From Pseudomonas putida (GTDB lineage Bacteria > Pseudomonadota > Gammaproteobacteria > Pseudomonadales > Pseudomonadaceae), in NCBI RefSeq assembly GCF_030159595.1, contig NZ_BSKJ01000011.1, positions 62,001 to 126,000 of the forward strand: a stretch of 64,000 bases of DNA. The letters run 5' to 3'. The notes below the pieces were generated by a model that saw only the letters and a list, made by a program, of their open reading frames with translations, made no database searches and had not been told where the DNA came from. The position numbers and the translations under genes were made by a program. Positions 53,417 through 63,316 of this stretch are shown piece by piece; the stretch's first letter is position 1, and the number at the start of each line of letters is the position of its first letter.

Positions 53417-54196
53417 ATGATACAGATCGATGCTCTCCCCGCTTTCTCCGACAACTACATCTGGTTGTTACAGGATACTGCCAAACGCCGCTGCGCGGTG
53501 GTCGATCCAGGTGACGCCGGCCCGGTGGAACGCTGGCTGGCGGCCAACCCCGAGTGGGTGCTGAGCGATATCCTGATCACCCACCACCACAACGATCATG
53601 TCGGCGGCGTGGAACGGCTCAAGCAACTGACCGATGCGCGTGTATGCGGCCCGGCCCATGAGCGTATTCCGTGTCGAGACCTGGCGCTGGACGAAGGCGA
53701 TCAGGTGACCGTGCTGGGCCAGACCTTCCAGGTGATGGCGGTTCCTGGCCACACCTTGGGGCATATCGCTTACTTCAGTGACCAGACGGCTACGCCGGTA
53801 CTGTTCAGTGGCGATACCCTGTTCGCCGCCGGCTGCGGGCGCATGTTCGAGGGTACACCCGAACAGATGCAGCCTGCCCTCGCCCGCCTGGCGGCATTGC
53901 CGGCACAAACCGAAGTCTATTGCGCCCACGAGTACACACTCAGCAACCTGCGCTTCGCCAAGGCGGTGGAACCCACCAATCTACACGTTCTAAAGCGGTT
54001 CGAGGACGTTACCCGTTTGCGCGCCGACAATCGCATCACCTTGCCATCAACCATTGGCCTGGAGCGCCTGACCAACCCCTTCCTGCGTACCTCTGAAACA
54101 TTAGTTAAACAAAAAGCAGACGAATGGAAGGGACATCCAAACGACTCGCAGGTCACTGTTTTTGCTGCCTTGAGGTCTTGGAAGGACACCTTCTGA
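53417..54196 (+). CDS. gloB: Hydroxyacylglutathione hydrolase (glyoxalase II)
   Basis: This 259-aa metallo-beta-lactamase-fold enzyme hydrolyses S-lactoylglutathione to D-lactate and glutathione, the second step of methylglyoxal removal. The metal motif THHHNDHVGG lies near residue 55. Further ligands are in VPGHTLGHI, SGDTLFAAGCGR and CAHEYTLSNLRFA. The length and the C-terminal substrate domain are standard. It diverges from the methyltransferase gene and is followed by mltD after 100 bases. Confidence 0.96.
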   Translation: MIQIDALPAFSDNYIWLLQDTAKRRCAVVDPGDAGPVERWLAANPEWVLSDILITHHHNDHVGGVERLKQLTDARVCGPAHERIPCRDLALDEGDQVTVLGQTFQVMAVPGHTLGHIAYFSDQTATPVLFSGDTLFAAGCGRMFEGTPEQMQPALARLAALPAQTEVYCAHEYTLSNLRFAKAVEPTNLHVLKRFEDVTRLRADNRITLPSTIGLERLTNPFLRTSETLVKQKADEWKGHPNDSQVTVFAALRSWKDTF

Positions 54197-54296
54197 TAAC
54201 CGCAAGATATATCGCAAGCGATGGTCAAAGGTTGACCAGGCCCGGAGCGGTTTCTAGAATCGCCGAAATTTTTCGCCCGGATACCTGTGTCAGCCG

Positions 54297-55727
54297 ATGT
54301 CTTCCCGTAGCCGCAGAACCTCTCATTCCGTCGCCCTGACGCGCCTGGCCCAAATCAGTGCGCTGGCCCTGGCCGCCACCTTGGTGGGCTGCCAGAGCAC
54401 CCGTCAGCTCGACGAAGCCGATAGCGTTCGCGCGCACAACTACCAGGCGCGGATCAAGCACAAGCCTTCACCGCTGCTGGTAAAGCCGGCCGAGCAGACG
54501 CCGCAGGATGTCTGGGAACGCATGCGCCAGGGCTTCACGCTGCAAGACAGCATCGACGTCAATCCGCGCATCGAGCAGCAGCGCCTGTGGTTCGCCAGCA
54601 ACCCGACGTTCATCGAAAGTGCCGGCGAGCGCGGCAGCCTCTACCTGCACTACATTGTCGAGCGCCTTGAAGAGCGCGACATGCCGCTGGAGCTGGCCCT
54701 GCTGCCCGCCATCGAAAGCGCCTACAACCCGATGGCCTATTCACGCGCCAGCGCTGCCGGCATGTGGCAGTTCATGCCAGCGACAGGTCGCCACTTCAAC
54801 CTGCGCCAGACCAACTTCTACGATGGCCGCCGCGATATCACTGCGTCGACCAACGCGGCACTGGACTACCTGACCCGCCTGCACGACATGTTCAACGGTG
54901 ACTGGCTGCTGGCCCTGGCCGCCTACAACGCCGGTGAAGGCACGGTCAGCCGCGCCATCGAACGCAACGAAAGGCTCGGTCTGCCGACCGACTACTGGAA
55001 CCTGCCGCTGCCACAGGAAACCCGCGACTATGTGCCCAAGCTGCTGGCCCTGTCGCAGGTCGTGCTCACGCCTGAAGCCTACGGCGTCAACCTGAACCCG
55101 ATTGCCAACGAACCCTACTTCGAGGCAGTGGCCATCAACGACCGCCTGGACTTGTCGCGGGTGGCAGCCTTTGCCAACATCGATGAAGACGAGCTGATCC
55201 AGCTCAACCCGGCCTTCAAGAAGCGCATGACCGTGGACGGCCCGCAGCAACTGCTGGTGCCGACCGCCAAGGCACAACTGCTGAGCGACAGCCTGTCCAA
55301 CCTCAAGCCCGAGCAACTGGTCAGCCTGCAGCCGAACAAGGCGGTGTTCGCCCGTGCCGTGGCCGAAGCCAAGGCACCGGTTGCAGCGCGTAGCTATCGG
55401 GTCAAGCGCGGCGACAACCTGGGCGCCATCGCCAAGGCCAACCGCGTGTCGGTCAAGGACATCAAGCGCTGGAACCGCTTGTCCGGCAACAGCGTACGCG
55501 CTGGCCAGGTACTCGCCCTGCGCGGTGGCAGTGCACCGAGCGCCGCGGGCAACCGGGTGGCAGCATCCGGAAAGCGCTCCACCCAATACAAGGTACGCAA
55601 GGGCGACTCGCTGTACCTGGTGGCCAAGCGCTTCAACGTGGAAATGCAGCACCTCAAGCGCTGGAATCCGCGCAGCGGCCATGCCCTCAAGCCAGGCCAG
55701 ACCCTGACCGTCTACCTCTCGCACTGA
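54297..55727 (+). CDS. mltD: Membrane-bound lytic murein transglycosylase D
   Basis: This is a 476-aa outer-membrane lipoprotein that cleaves the glycan strands of peptidoglycan. The signal ends with the lipobox LVGC (Cys32). The SLT catalytic domain (residues about 110-260) has the catalytic glutamate in LLPAIESAYNP, followed by SAAGMWQFMPATGR and ALAAYNAGEGTVSRAI. Two LysM repeats close the protein (YRVKRGDNLGAIAKANRVS near residue 365 and YKVRKGDSLYLVAKRFNVE near residue 432). It follows gloB, as in other pseudomonads, and comes before the npp operon. Confidence 0.96.
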   Translation: MSSRSRRTSHSVALTRLAQISALALAATLVGCQSTRQLDEADSVRAHNYQARIKHKPSPLLVKPAEQTPQDVWERMRQGFTLQDSIDVNPRIEQQRLWFASNPTFIESAGERGSLYLHYIVERLEERDMPLELALLPAIESAYNPMAYSRASAAGMWQFMPATGRHFNLRQTNFYDGRRDITASTNAALDYLTRLHDMFNGDWLLALAAYNAGEGTVSRAIERNERLGLPTDYWNLPLPQETRDYVPKLLALSQVVLTPEAYGVNLNPIANEPYFEAVAINDRLDLSRVAAFANIDEDELIQLNPAFKKRMTVDGPQQLLVPTAKAQLLSDSLSNLKPEQLVSLQPNKAVFARAVAEAKAPVAARSYRVKRGDNLGAIAKANRVSVKDIKRWNRLSGNSVRAGQVLALRGGSAPSAAGNRVAASGKRSTQYKVRKGDSLYLVAKRFNVEMQHLKRWNPRSGHALKPGQTLTVYLSH

Positions 55728-55738
55728 TCTAATGCCCT

Positions 55739-55757
55739 GGGGCTGCAAAGCAGCCCC
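55739..55757 (+). terminator. Short hairpin after mltD
   Basis: An 8-bp perfect stem (GGGGCTGC/GCAGCCCC) with an AAA loop lies 11 bases after mltD and before the npp operon. It has no real U-tract, so some read-through is likely. Confidence 0.6.
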
Positions 55758-55849
55758 TTGCAATCCGCCGGGCCGCACTCTTTTTCCAACCCCACCAAGC
55801 TGTTACTGTACCCCGATCAAAGCCCAACGCCTCTGGATCGGATGCCGAC

Positions 55850-57679
55850 TTGATACGTCCCCTCCTGCTGTCACTCAGCCTGGCCTTGAGCTTTCCCGCA
55901 GCCGCGATGGTGAGCGAAAGCCACGGATACGCGCAGTTCGGCACGCTCAAGTACCCAGCCACCTTCACCCACTTCGACTGGGTCAACCCGCAAGCGCCCA
56001 AGGGCGGCACCTTGCGGGCCATGGCTTTTGGTACGTTCGATACCCTCAACCCCTACACCTTCAAGGGGTCGAGCCCGATCACCACGCCCAATTTCCAGCA
56101 GTACGGCATCAGCGAGCTGAACGAGCCACTGATGGTCGGCACCGGCCAGTACGATCCGTCTGGTGATGAGCCGACCTCCAGCTACGGCCTGATCGCCCGC
56201 TCGGTCGAATACAGCGAGGACCGCAGCTGGGTGGTATTCAACCTGCGCCCGGAAGCCCGCTGGCATGATGGCCAGCCGATCACCTCGGCAGACGTGGCCT
56301 TCTCCTATCGCACCCTGCTCAAGGACGGCCACCCGATCTACCGCACCAACCTGCAGGAAGTGCAACGGGTGGACATTCTCGGCCCGCTGCGTATCCGCTT
56401 CGTGTTCAAACGCGCCGGCAACCCGCTGCTGATCCTGCGCCTGGGCGAAATGCCAGTACTGCCTAAGCACTACTGGCAAAAACGTGACTTCAAAGCCACC
56501 ACCTTCGAGCCACCGCTGGGCAGTGGCCCCTACCGTATTACCCAAGTGCAACCCGGGCGCCGGCTGGTGTTCGAACGGGTCAAGAACTACTGGGGCAAAG
56601 ACCTGGCGGTCAACCGTGGCAAGTACAACTTCAAGCGCGTGGAATACGAGTTCTACCGCGACGCCACGGTGGCCTTCGAAGCGTTCAAGGCCGGCGAATT
56701 CGACATCTACATCGAGCACCAGGCGAAAAACTGGGCCAACGGCTACAACTTCCCGGCCGTGCGCCGTGGCGAGGTGATCAAGGCCCAGATCCCGCACCAG
56801 ATCCCCACGCAAACCCAGGGCCTGTTCATGAACAGCCGCCGGGCCACCTTCAGCGACCCTCGGGTACGCCAGGCGCTGGGGCTGATGCTCGACTTCGAGT
56901 GGACCAACCGCGCACTGTTCAGCAGTGCCTACCGCCGCTCGACCAGTTACTACCCCAACAGCGAGTTCGCCGCCAGCGGCTTGCCCACCGGTAAAGAGTG
57001 GCTGCTGTTGGCGCCGTTCCGTGACCAGTTGCCGGCCAAGCTGTTCAGCGAACCCTACAAGGTCAGCCACACCGATGGCCGGGGTATCAACCGCCAGACC
57101 CTGCGTCAGGCCTTGGGCCTGCTCGCCGAAGCCGGCTGGAAGCTGAACGGCCAGCGCCTGGTCGACAGCAAGGGCCAGCAGCTGCGCATGGAACTGCTGC
57201 TGGTGAACCCCAACCTTGAACGCATCCTGCAACCTTATGTCGAAAATCTGTCCAGCATCGGCATCGATGCGCGCTTGCGCACCGTGGACCGTGCCCAGTA
57301 CAAACAACGCCTGGACCAGTTCGATTTCGACATGATTCTGATGACCCTGAACCAAACCTTGAGCCCCGGCCTTGAACAGTGGCTGTACTTCCACTCAAGC
57401 CAGGCCGCCACCAAAGGCAGCAAGAACTATGCTGGGGTCAGGGACCCGGTGGTCGACCACCTGCTCGACACCCTTCTCGCTGCACGCACCCGCGACGACC
57501 AGGTCGCCGCCGCCCGCGCCCTGGACCGTGTGCTTTCATGGCAGTACTACATGATCCCCAACTGGTACCTCGACAATCACCGCCTGGCCTACCGAAACCG
57601 GTTCGCCTTCGTCACCACGCCGCCCTACACGCTCGGGCTGAACAGCTGGTGGATCAAGACTTCGGAGAAAGCCCAATGA
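55850..57679 (+). CDS. nppA1: Peptide ABC transporter substrate-binding protein 1
   Basis: This 609-aa periplasmic binding protein is of the oligopeptide family (SBP_bac_5, YejA-like). The signal peptide (LLLSLSLALSFPAAA, cleavage near residue 19) appears only if translation begins at the TTG at 55850. The next in-frame ATG lies after the signal. Family features are the N-terminal GYAQFGTLKYPATFTHFDWV and NPQAPKGGTLRAM, then VRQALGLMLDFEWTNRALF near residue 340. It is the first of two tandem binding-protein genes of one operon, matching the P. aeruginosa nppA1A2BCD system that takes up peptidyl nucleoside antibiotics and peptides. Its stop overlaps the next start (ATGA). Confidence 0.9.
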   Translation: MIRPLLLSLSLALSFPAAAMVSESHGYAQFGTLKYPATFTHFDWVNPQAPKGGTLRAMAFGTFDTLNPYTFKGSSPITTPNFQQYGISELNEPLMVGTGQYDPSGDEPTSSYGLIARSVEYSEDRSWVVFNLRPEARWHDGQPITSADVAFSYRTLLKDGHPIYRTNLQEVQRVDILGPLRIRFVFKRAGNPLLILRLGEMPVLPKHYWQKRDFKATTFEPPLGSGPYRITQVQPGRRLVFERVKNYWGKDLAVNRGKYNFKRVEYEFYRDATVAFEAFKAGEFDIYIEHQAKNWANGYNFPAVRRGEVIKAQIPHQIPTQTQGLFMNSRRATFSDPRVRQALGLMLDFEWTNRALFSSAYRRSTSYYPNSEFAASGLPTGKEWLLLAPFRDQLPAKLFSEPYKVSHTDGRGINRQTLRQALGLLAEAGWKLNGQRLVDSKGQQLRMELLLVNPNLERILQPYVENLSSIGIDARLRTVDRAQYKQRLDQFDFDMILMTLNQTLSPGLEQWLYFHSSQAATKGSKNYAGVRDPVVDHLLDTLLAARTRDDQVAAARALDRVLSWQYYMIPNWYLDNHRLAYRNRFAFVTTPPYTLGLNSWWIKTSEKAQ

Positions 57680-59511
57680 CGCCAACGCACCGTCTGCGCC
57701 GGCTGGCAGGCAGCCTGTTGCTCGCCTGCCTGAGCCTTCCCGCCCTGGCCGCACCGCAACACGCGCTCACCCTGTACGACGAACCCCCCAAGTACCCCGC
57801 CAACTTCAAGCACTTCGACTACGTCAACCCGGATGCGCCCAAGGGCGGTACCTTCCGCCAGTCCAGCTTCGGCGGCTTCGACAGCCTCAACCCGTTCATC
57901 AACAAAGGCGTGTCGGCCGAGAACATCAGCATCATCTATGACACCCTGATGCGCCAAAGCCAGGACGAACCCTTCACCGAGTACGGCCTGGTAGCCGCCA
58001 AGATCGAAAAAGCCCCGGACAACAGCTGGGTGAGGTTCTACCTGCGCCCCGAAGCCCGCTTCCACGACGGCCATCCGATGCGCGCCGAGGATGTGGTGTT
58101 CACGTTCAACGCCCTGATCAAGGACGGTGCGCCGCTGTACCGCCAGTACTACGCCGACGTCGCCGAAGTGATCGCCGAAGACCCGCTGAAGGTACTGTTC
58201 AGGTTCAAGCACAAGAACAACCGAGAGCTGCCGCTGATTCTCGGCCAACTGCCAGTACTGCCCAAGCACTGGTACGAAAACCGCGACTTCAATCGCGGCA
58301 ATCTCGAAATTCCGCTGGGCAGCGGCCCATACAAGGTGGCCGAGGTCAAGGCCGGACGTTCGGTGCGCTACGAGCGGGTCAAGGACTACTGGGCCAAGGA
58401 CCTGCCGATCAACCGTGGGTTCTATAACTTCGACGTCATGACCTTCGACGCCTACCGCGACACCACCGTCGCCCTGGAAGCACTCAAGGCCGGCGCGTTC
58501 GACTATGCGCTGGAAGTCAGCGCAAAGAACTGGGCCACCGCCTATAACGTGCCCGCCGTGCGCGACGGCCGCCTGATCAAGGAAGAGCTGCCCAACGGCA
58601 ACCCCACCGGCATGCAGGGCTTCATCTTCAACATCCGCCGCCAGGTGTTCCAGGACGTGCGTGTGCGCCAGGCACTGAGCTTGCTGCTGGACTACGAGTG
58701 GACCAACAAGCAGCTGTTCAACGGTGCCTACACACGCACTGGCAGCTATTTCGACAATTCGGAAATGGCCGCCCACGGCCTGCCCAGCGCCAGCGAGCTG
58801 AAAATTCTCGAACCACTGCGTGGCAAAGTCCCCGAGCAGGTATTTACCGAGGCCTTCAAAAACCCGGTCAGCGACGGCAGCGGCATGATTCGTGAGCAGC
58901 AACGCCAAGCCTACAAGCTGCTGCAGGAGGCCGGCTGGAATATCGTCGACGACAAGATGGTCGACGCCCAGGGCAAACCGGTGAGCATCGAGTTCCTGCT
59001 GGCGCAGACCGAATTCGAACGTATCCTGCTGCCATTCAAGCGTAACCTTGCCGACCTCGGCATTGACCTGAACATTCGCCGGGTTGACGTTTCCCAGTAC
59101 ATCACCCGCCTGCGCTCACGCGACTACGACATGATCGTCGGCGGCTACCCGCAGTCCAACTCGCCGGGCAACGAGCAGCGCGAATTCTGGTCCAGTGCCG
59201 CCGCCGACAACCCCGGCAGCCGCAACTTCATCGGCCTGCGCGACCCGGCCATCGACCAGCTGGTAGACCAGTTGATCAACGCAGAGTCGCGGCAAAGCCT
59301 GGTCGACCACTGCCGCGCCCTCGACCGCGTGTTGCTGTGGGGCTACTACGTGATCCCCAACTGGCACATCAAGACCTGGCGCGTGGCCTACTGGAACCAC
59401 ATCGGCCACCCGAACGTGTCGCCCAAGTACGACATCGGCATCGACACCTGGTGGATCAAGCCCGGCGTAACGCCAGCCGTCAGCGAAGCCCCTGCGGACG
59501 AGGCCAACTAA
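57676..59511 (+). CDS. nppA2: Peptide ABC transporter substrate-binding protein 2
   Basis: This 611-aa second binding protein is related to the first over its whole length (both contain YPANFKHFDYVNPDAPKGGT-like and VRQALSLLLDYEWTN-like stretches). The signal peptide ends near PALA-A (residue 25). The ATG at 57676 overlaps the previous stop codon by 4 bases. The open frame reaching to 57379 lies inside the first gene and is not real. The two paralogues probably share one permease and differ in ligand range. Confidence 0.92.
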   Translation: MTPTHRLRRLAGSLLLACLSLPALAAPQHALTLYDEPPKYPANFKHFDYVNPDAPKGGTFRQSSFGGFDSLNPFINKGVSAENISIIYDTLMRQSQDEPFTEYGLVAAKIEKAPDNSWVRFYLRPEARFHDGHPMRAEDVVFTFNALIKDGAPLYRQYYADVAEVIAEDPLKVLFRFKHKNNRELPLILGQLPVLPKHWYENRDFNRGNLEIPLGSGPYKVAEVKAGRSVRYERVKDYWAKDLPINRGFYNFDVMTFDAYRDTTVALEALKAGAFDYALEVSAKNWATAYNVPAVRDGRLIKEELPNGNPTGMQGFIFNIRRQVFQDVRVRQALSLLLDYEWTNKQLFNGAYTRTGSYFDNSEMAAHGLPSASELKILEPLRGKVPEQVFTEAFKNPVSDGSGMIREQQRQAYKLLQEAGWNIVDDKMVDAQGKPVSIEFLLAQTEFERILLPFKRNLADLGIDLNIRRVDVSQYITRLRSRDYDMIVGGYPQSNSPGNEQREFWSSAAADNPGSRNFIGLRDPAIDQLVDQLINAESRQSLVDHCRALDRVLLWGYYVIPNWHIKTWRVAYWNHIGHPNVSPKYDIGIDTWWIKPGVTPAVSEAPADEAN

Positions 59512-59512
59512 G

Positions 59513-60586
59513 ATGCTGGCCTACATCCTGCGCCGCCTGCTGCTGATCATCCCGACCCTGTTCGGCATTCTGATCATCAACTTCATCATCGTCCAGGCCG
59601 CCCCCGGCGGCCCGGTCGAACAGATGATCGCCAAGCTCGAAGGCTTCGAAGGCGCCACCAGCCGCATTGCCGGTGGTGGCGCAGAGGTTTCCGTGGCCGG
59701 TTCCAACTACCGCGGCGCCCAGGGCCTGGACCCGGCGCTGATCGCCGAAATCGAGCGCATGTACGGCTTCGACAAGTCGCCGCCCGAGCGCCTGTGGATC
59801 ATGATCAAGAACTACGCCCAGCTGGACTTCGGCGACAGCTTCTTCCGTGATGCCAAGGTCATCGACCTGATCATCGAGAAGATGCCGGTGTCGATCTCGC
59901 TGGGGCTGTGGAGCACGCTGATCATGTACCTGGTGTCGATCCCGCTGGGCATCGCCAAGGCGGTACGCCACGGCAGCCACTTCGACGTGTGGACCAGTTC
60001 GGCGATCATCGTCGGCTACGCCATCCCCGCGTTCCTGTTCGCCATCCTGCTGATCGTGCTGTTCGCCGGCGGCAGCTACTTCGACTGGTTCCCGCTGCGC
60101 GGCCTCACCTCCAACAATTTCGACGAGCTGAGCACCACCGGCAAGGTGCTGGACTACTTCTGGCACTTGGTGCTGCCGATCACCGCACTGGTCATCGGTA
60201 ACTTCGCCACCATGACCCTGCTGACCAAGAACAGCTTCCTCGACGAGATCAACAAGCAGTATGTGGTCACCGCCAAGGCCAAGGGACTGAGCCGGCCACG
60301 CGTGCTGTACGGGCATGTGTTCCGCAACGCCATGCTACTGGTGATCGCCGGCTTCCCGTCTGCGTTCATCGGTATTTTCTTCACCGGCTCCCTGCTGATC
60401 GAGGTGATCTTCAGCCTCGATGGCCTGGGCCTGATGAGTTTCGAGGCAGCCATCAACCGCGACTACCCGGTGGTCTTCGGCACCCTGTTCATCTTCACCC
60501 TGCTGGGGCTGGTGGTGAAACTGATCGGCGACCTGACCTACACCCTGGTCGATCCACGCATCGACTTCGCCAGCCGGGAGCACTGA
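59513..60586 (+). CDS. nppB: Peptide ABC transporter permease, YejB-like
   Basis: This 357-aa inner-membrane permease of the DppB/OppB class has six hydrophobic helices. The N-terminal signature is YILRRLLLIIPTLFGILI. A larger periplasmic loop (residues about 45-110) marks the YejB subgroup. The EAA loop (AKAKGLSRPRVLYGHVFRNAM near residue 260) contacts the ATPase. It starts 1 base after the second binding-protein gene and ends 1 base before the next permease gene. Confidence 0.94.
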   Translation: MLAYILRRLLLIIPTLFGILIINFIIVQAAPGGPVEQMIAKLEGFEGATSRIAGGGAEVSVAGSNYRGAQGLDPALIAEIERMYGFDKSPPERLWIMIKNYAQLDFGDSFFRDAKVIDLIIEKMPVSISLGLWSTLIMYLVSIPLGIAKAVRHGSHFDVWTSSAIIVGYAIPAFLFAILLIVLFAGGSYFDWFPLRGLTSNNFDELSTTGKVLDYFWHLVLPITALVIGNFATMTLLTKNSFLDEINKQYVVTAKAKGLSRPRVLYGHVFRNAMLLVIAGFPSAFIGIFFTGSLLIEVIFSLDGLGLMSFEAAINRDYPVVFGTLFIFTLLGLVVKLIGDLTYTLVDPRIDFASREH

Positions 60587-60587
60587 C

Positions 60588-61607
60588 ATGGCCTTGTCCC
60601 CCCTCAACCGCCGGCGCTTCGAGCGCTTCAAGGCCAACCGCCGTGGCTGGTGGTCGCTGTGGCTGTTCCTGGTCCTGTTCGGCCTGAGTCTGGGCGCCGA
60701 GCTGATCGCGAACGACAAGCCAGTTGCCGTGCGCTACGACGGCGAGTGGTACTTCCCGGCGTTCAAGCGCTACCCGGAAACCACCTTCGGCGGCGAATTT
60801 CCGCTGGAAGCCAACTACAAGAGCCCGTACATCCGCGAGTTGCTGGAAAAGAAAGACAGCTTCGTGCTGTGGGCGCCCATCCCTTTCAGCTACCAGAGCA
60901 TCAACTACGACCTGCGCGTGCCCGCACCGGCACCACCTTCGGCGGACAACTGGCTGGGCACCGACGACCAGGGCCGCGACGTGCTGGCGCGGGTGATCTA
61001 CGGCTTCCGCATTTCGGTGCTGTTTGCCCTCACCTTGACCATTGCCAGCTCCATCGTCGGCGTCATCGCCGGCGCGGTGCAGGGCTTTTATGGCGGCTGG
61101 GTCGACCTGGCCGGGCAACGTTTTCTGGAGATCTGGTCCGGCCTGCCAGTGCTGTACCTGTTGATCATCCTCGCCAGCTTCGTGCAGCCCAACTTCTGGT
61201 GGTTGTTGGGCATCATGCTGCTGTTCTCGTGGATGAGCCTGGTGGACGTGGTGCGCGCCGAGTTCCTGCGCGGGCGTAACCTGGAATATGTGCGCGCCGC
61301 CCGCGCCTTAGGGATGCGCAACGGCGCGATCATGTACCGGCACATCCTGCCCAACGCCATGATCTCGACCATGACCTTCATGCCGTTCATTCTCACGGGC
61401 GCCATCGGCACCCTCACCGCCCTGGACTTCCTCGGCTTCGGCCTGCCTGCCGGTTCGCCATCGCTGGGCGAACTGGTGGCCCAGGGCAAGTCCAACCTGC
61501 AGGCGCCGTGGCTGGGCATCAGTGCCTTTGCCGTGCTGGCGCTGATGCTGAGCCTGCTGGTGTTCATCGGCGAATCCGCCCGCGATGCCTTCGACCCGAG
61601 GAAGTGA
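60588..61607 (+). CDS. nppC: Peptide ABC transporter permease, YejE-like
   Basis: This 339-aa partner permease of the DppC/OppC class has a large periplasmic part after the first helix (residues about 45-135, with NWLGTDDQGRDVLARVIYG near residue 120), typical of YejE. The EAA loop appears as ARALGMRNGAIMYRHILPN near residue 240. With the YejB-like protein it forms the channel. The ATG has GGGAGCACTGAC-like sequence upstream, with good spacing. Confidence 0.94.
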   Translation: MALSPLNRRRFERFKANRRGWWSLWLFLVLFGLSLGAELIANDKPVAVRYDGEWYFPAFKRYPETTFGGEFPLEANYKSPYIRELLEKKDSFVLWAPIPFSYQSINYDLRVPAPAPPSADNWLGTDDQGRDVLARVIYGFRISVLFALTLTIASSIVGVIAGAVQGFYGGWVDLAGQRFLEIWSGLPVLYLLIILASFVQPNFWWLLGIMLLFSWMSLVDVVRAEFLRGRNLEYVRAARALGMRNGAIMYRHILPNAMISTMTFMPFILTGAIGTLTALDFLGFGLPAGSPSLGELVAQGKSNLQAPWLGISAFAVLALMLSLLVFIGESARDAFDPRK

Positions 61608-61608
61608 C

Positions 61609-63234
61609 ATGAGTGAACAGAACCTGATCGAAGTGCGCGACCTGGCGGTGGAGTTTGTCACCGGCGACCAGGTCAACCGCGTGGTGGACGGTATCAGCTT
61701 CGACATCCGCAAGGGTGAGACACTGGCCCTGGTGGGTGAAAGTGGCTCGGGCAAATCGGTCACCGCGCACTCGATCCTGCGCCTGCTGCCTTACCCCCTG
61801 GCCCGCCACCCCAGCGGCAGCATCCGCTATGAAGGCAAAGATCTGCTGCAGCAGAACGAGAAGACCCTGCAGCGCATTCGCGGCAACCGCATTGCGATGA
61901 TCTTCCAGGAGCCGATGACCTCGCTCAACCCGCTGCACTGCATCGAAAAGCAGATCAACGAAATCCTGTTGCTGCACAAAGGCCTGACCGGCAAGGAAGC
62001 AACTGCGCGCACCCTGGAGCTGCTGGATCTGGTTGGCATTCCCGAGCCGCACAAGCGTTTGAAGGCCCTGCCCCACGAGCTGTCGGGCGGGCAACGCCAG
62101 CGGGTGATGATTGCCATGGCGTTGGCCAACGAGCCGGAGTTGCTGATTGCCGACGAACCGACCACGGCGCTGGACGTGACCGTGCAGTTGAAGATCCTCG
62201 ACCTGCTCAAGGAACTGCAAGCGCGCCTGGGCATGGCGCTGTTGCTGATCAGCCATGACCTGAACCTGGTGCGCCGCATCGCCCACCGCGTATGCGTGAT
62301 GCAGCGCGGGCAGATCGTCGAGCAGGCCGAATGCGCCACGCTGTTCAGTGCTCCGCAGCACCATTACACGCAGATGCTGATCAACGCCGAGCCCAGTGGG
62401 CTGCCGGCGCATAACCCGGTGGGCGCGCCGCTGCTTGAGGTGGATGACCTCAAGGTGTGGTTCCCGATCAAGAAGGGGCTACTGCGGCGCACGGTGGACC
62501 ATGTGAAGGCAGTGGACGGGGTCAACTTCAGCCTGCCGCAAGGGCAGACGCTGGGCATTGTTGGCGAGTCCGGGTCGGGCAAGTCGACGCTTGGGTTGGC
62601 GATCCTGCGGCTGATTTCCAGCCAGGGCGGCATTCACTTCCACGGGCAGAATTTGCAAGGGCTGAACCAGAAGGCCGTACGGCCACTGCGGCGGGAAATG
62701 CAGGTGGTGTTCCAGGACCCGTTCGGCAGCCTGAGCCCGCGCATGTGCGTGGCGGACATCGTGGGTGAAGGGTTGCGCATTCACGGCATTGGTACCCCGC
62801 AAGAGCAAGAAGCGGCGATTGTTGCGGCACTGGAGGAAGTGGGGCTGGACCCGCGTACGCGGCATCGCTATCCGCATGAGTTTTCCGGTGGGCAGCGCCA
62901 GCGCATTGCGATTGCACGGGCGTTGGTGTTGAAGCCGGCGCTGATCCTGCTGGATGAGCCCACCTCCGCGCTGGACCGCACAGTGCAACGGCAGGTGGTG
63001 GAGTTGCTGCGTAATTTGCAGCAAAAGTACAACCTCACCTACCTGTTCATCAGCCATGACTTGGCGGTGGTGAAGGCGTTGAGTCACCAGTTGATGGTGA
63101 TCAAGCATGGGCATGTGGTGGAGCAAGGGGACGCGCAGGCGATCTTCCATGCGCCACAGCATCCGTATACGCGGCAGTTGCTGGAGGCGGCGTTTCTAGA
63201 GGTGGATGATGCCGAACCGGGCATGATGCGCTAA
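61609..63234 (+). CDS. nppD: Peptide ABC transporter ATP-binding protein with two ATPase domains, YejF-like
   Basis: This 541-aa protein carries both ATPase domains of the transporter in one chain. Domain 1 has Walker A GESGSGKSVTA near residue 46, signature LSGGQRQR, and Walker B LLIADEPTTALD. Domain 2 has Walker A GESGSGKSTLGL near residue 320, signature FSGGQRQR, and LILLDEPTSALD. The start ATG 61609 begins 1 base after the permease gene. Together with the two binding proteins and two permeases it forms a complete peptide importer related to YejABEF, which also admits microcin C-type antibiotics. Confidence 0.95.
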   Translation: MSEQNLIEVRDLAVEFVTGDQVNRVVDGISFDIRKGETLALVGESGSGKSVTAHSILRLLPYPLARHPSGSIRYEGKDLLQQNEKTLQRIRGNRIAMIFQEPMTSLNPLHCIEKQINEILLLHKGLTGKEATARTLELLDLVGIPEPHKRLKALPHELSGGQRQRVMIAMALANEPELLIADEPTTALDVTVQLKILDLLKELQARLGMALLLISHDLNLVRRIAHRVCVMQRGQIVEQAECATLFSAPQHHYTQMLINAEPSGLPAHNPVGAPLLEVDDLKVWFPIKKGLLRRTVDHVKAVDGVNFSLPQGQTLGIVGESGSGKSTLGLAILRLISSQGGIHFHGQNLQGLNQKAVRPLRREMQVVFQDPFGSLSPRMCVADIVGEGLRIHGIGTPQEQEAAIVAALEEVGLDPRTRHRYPHEFSGGQRQRIAIARALVLKPALILLDEPTSALDRTVQRQVVELLRNLQQKYNLTYLFISHDLAVVKALSHQLMVIKHGHVVEQGDAQAIFHAPQHPYTRQLLEAAFLEVDDAEPGMMR

Positions 63235-63316
63235 AGATCAAAGTATGGGCGGTTGCGTTGCTGCAACTGCCCATACACTGACCGCTGCAGGACCGCACAG
63301 CACTGGAGGCTTTCTT

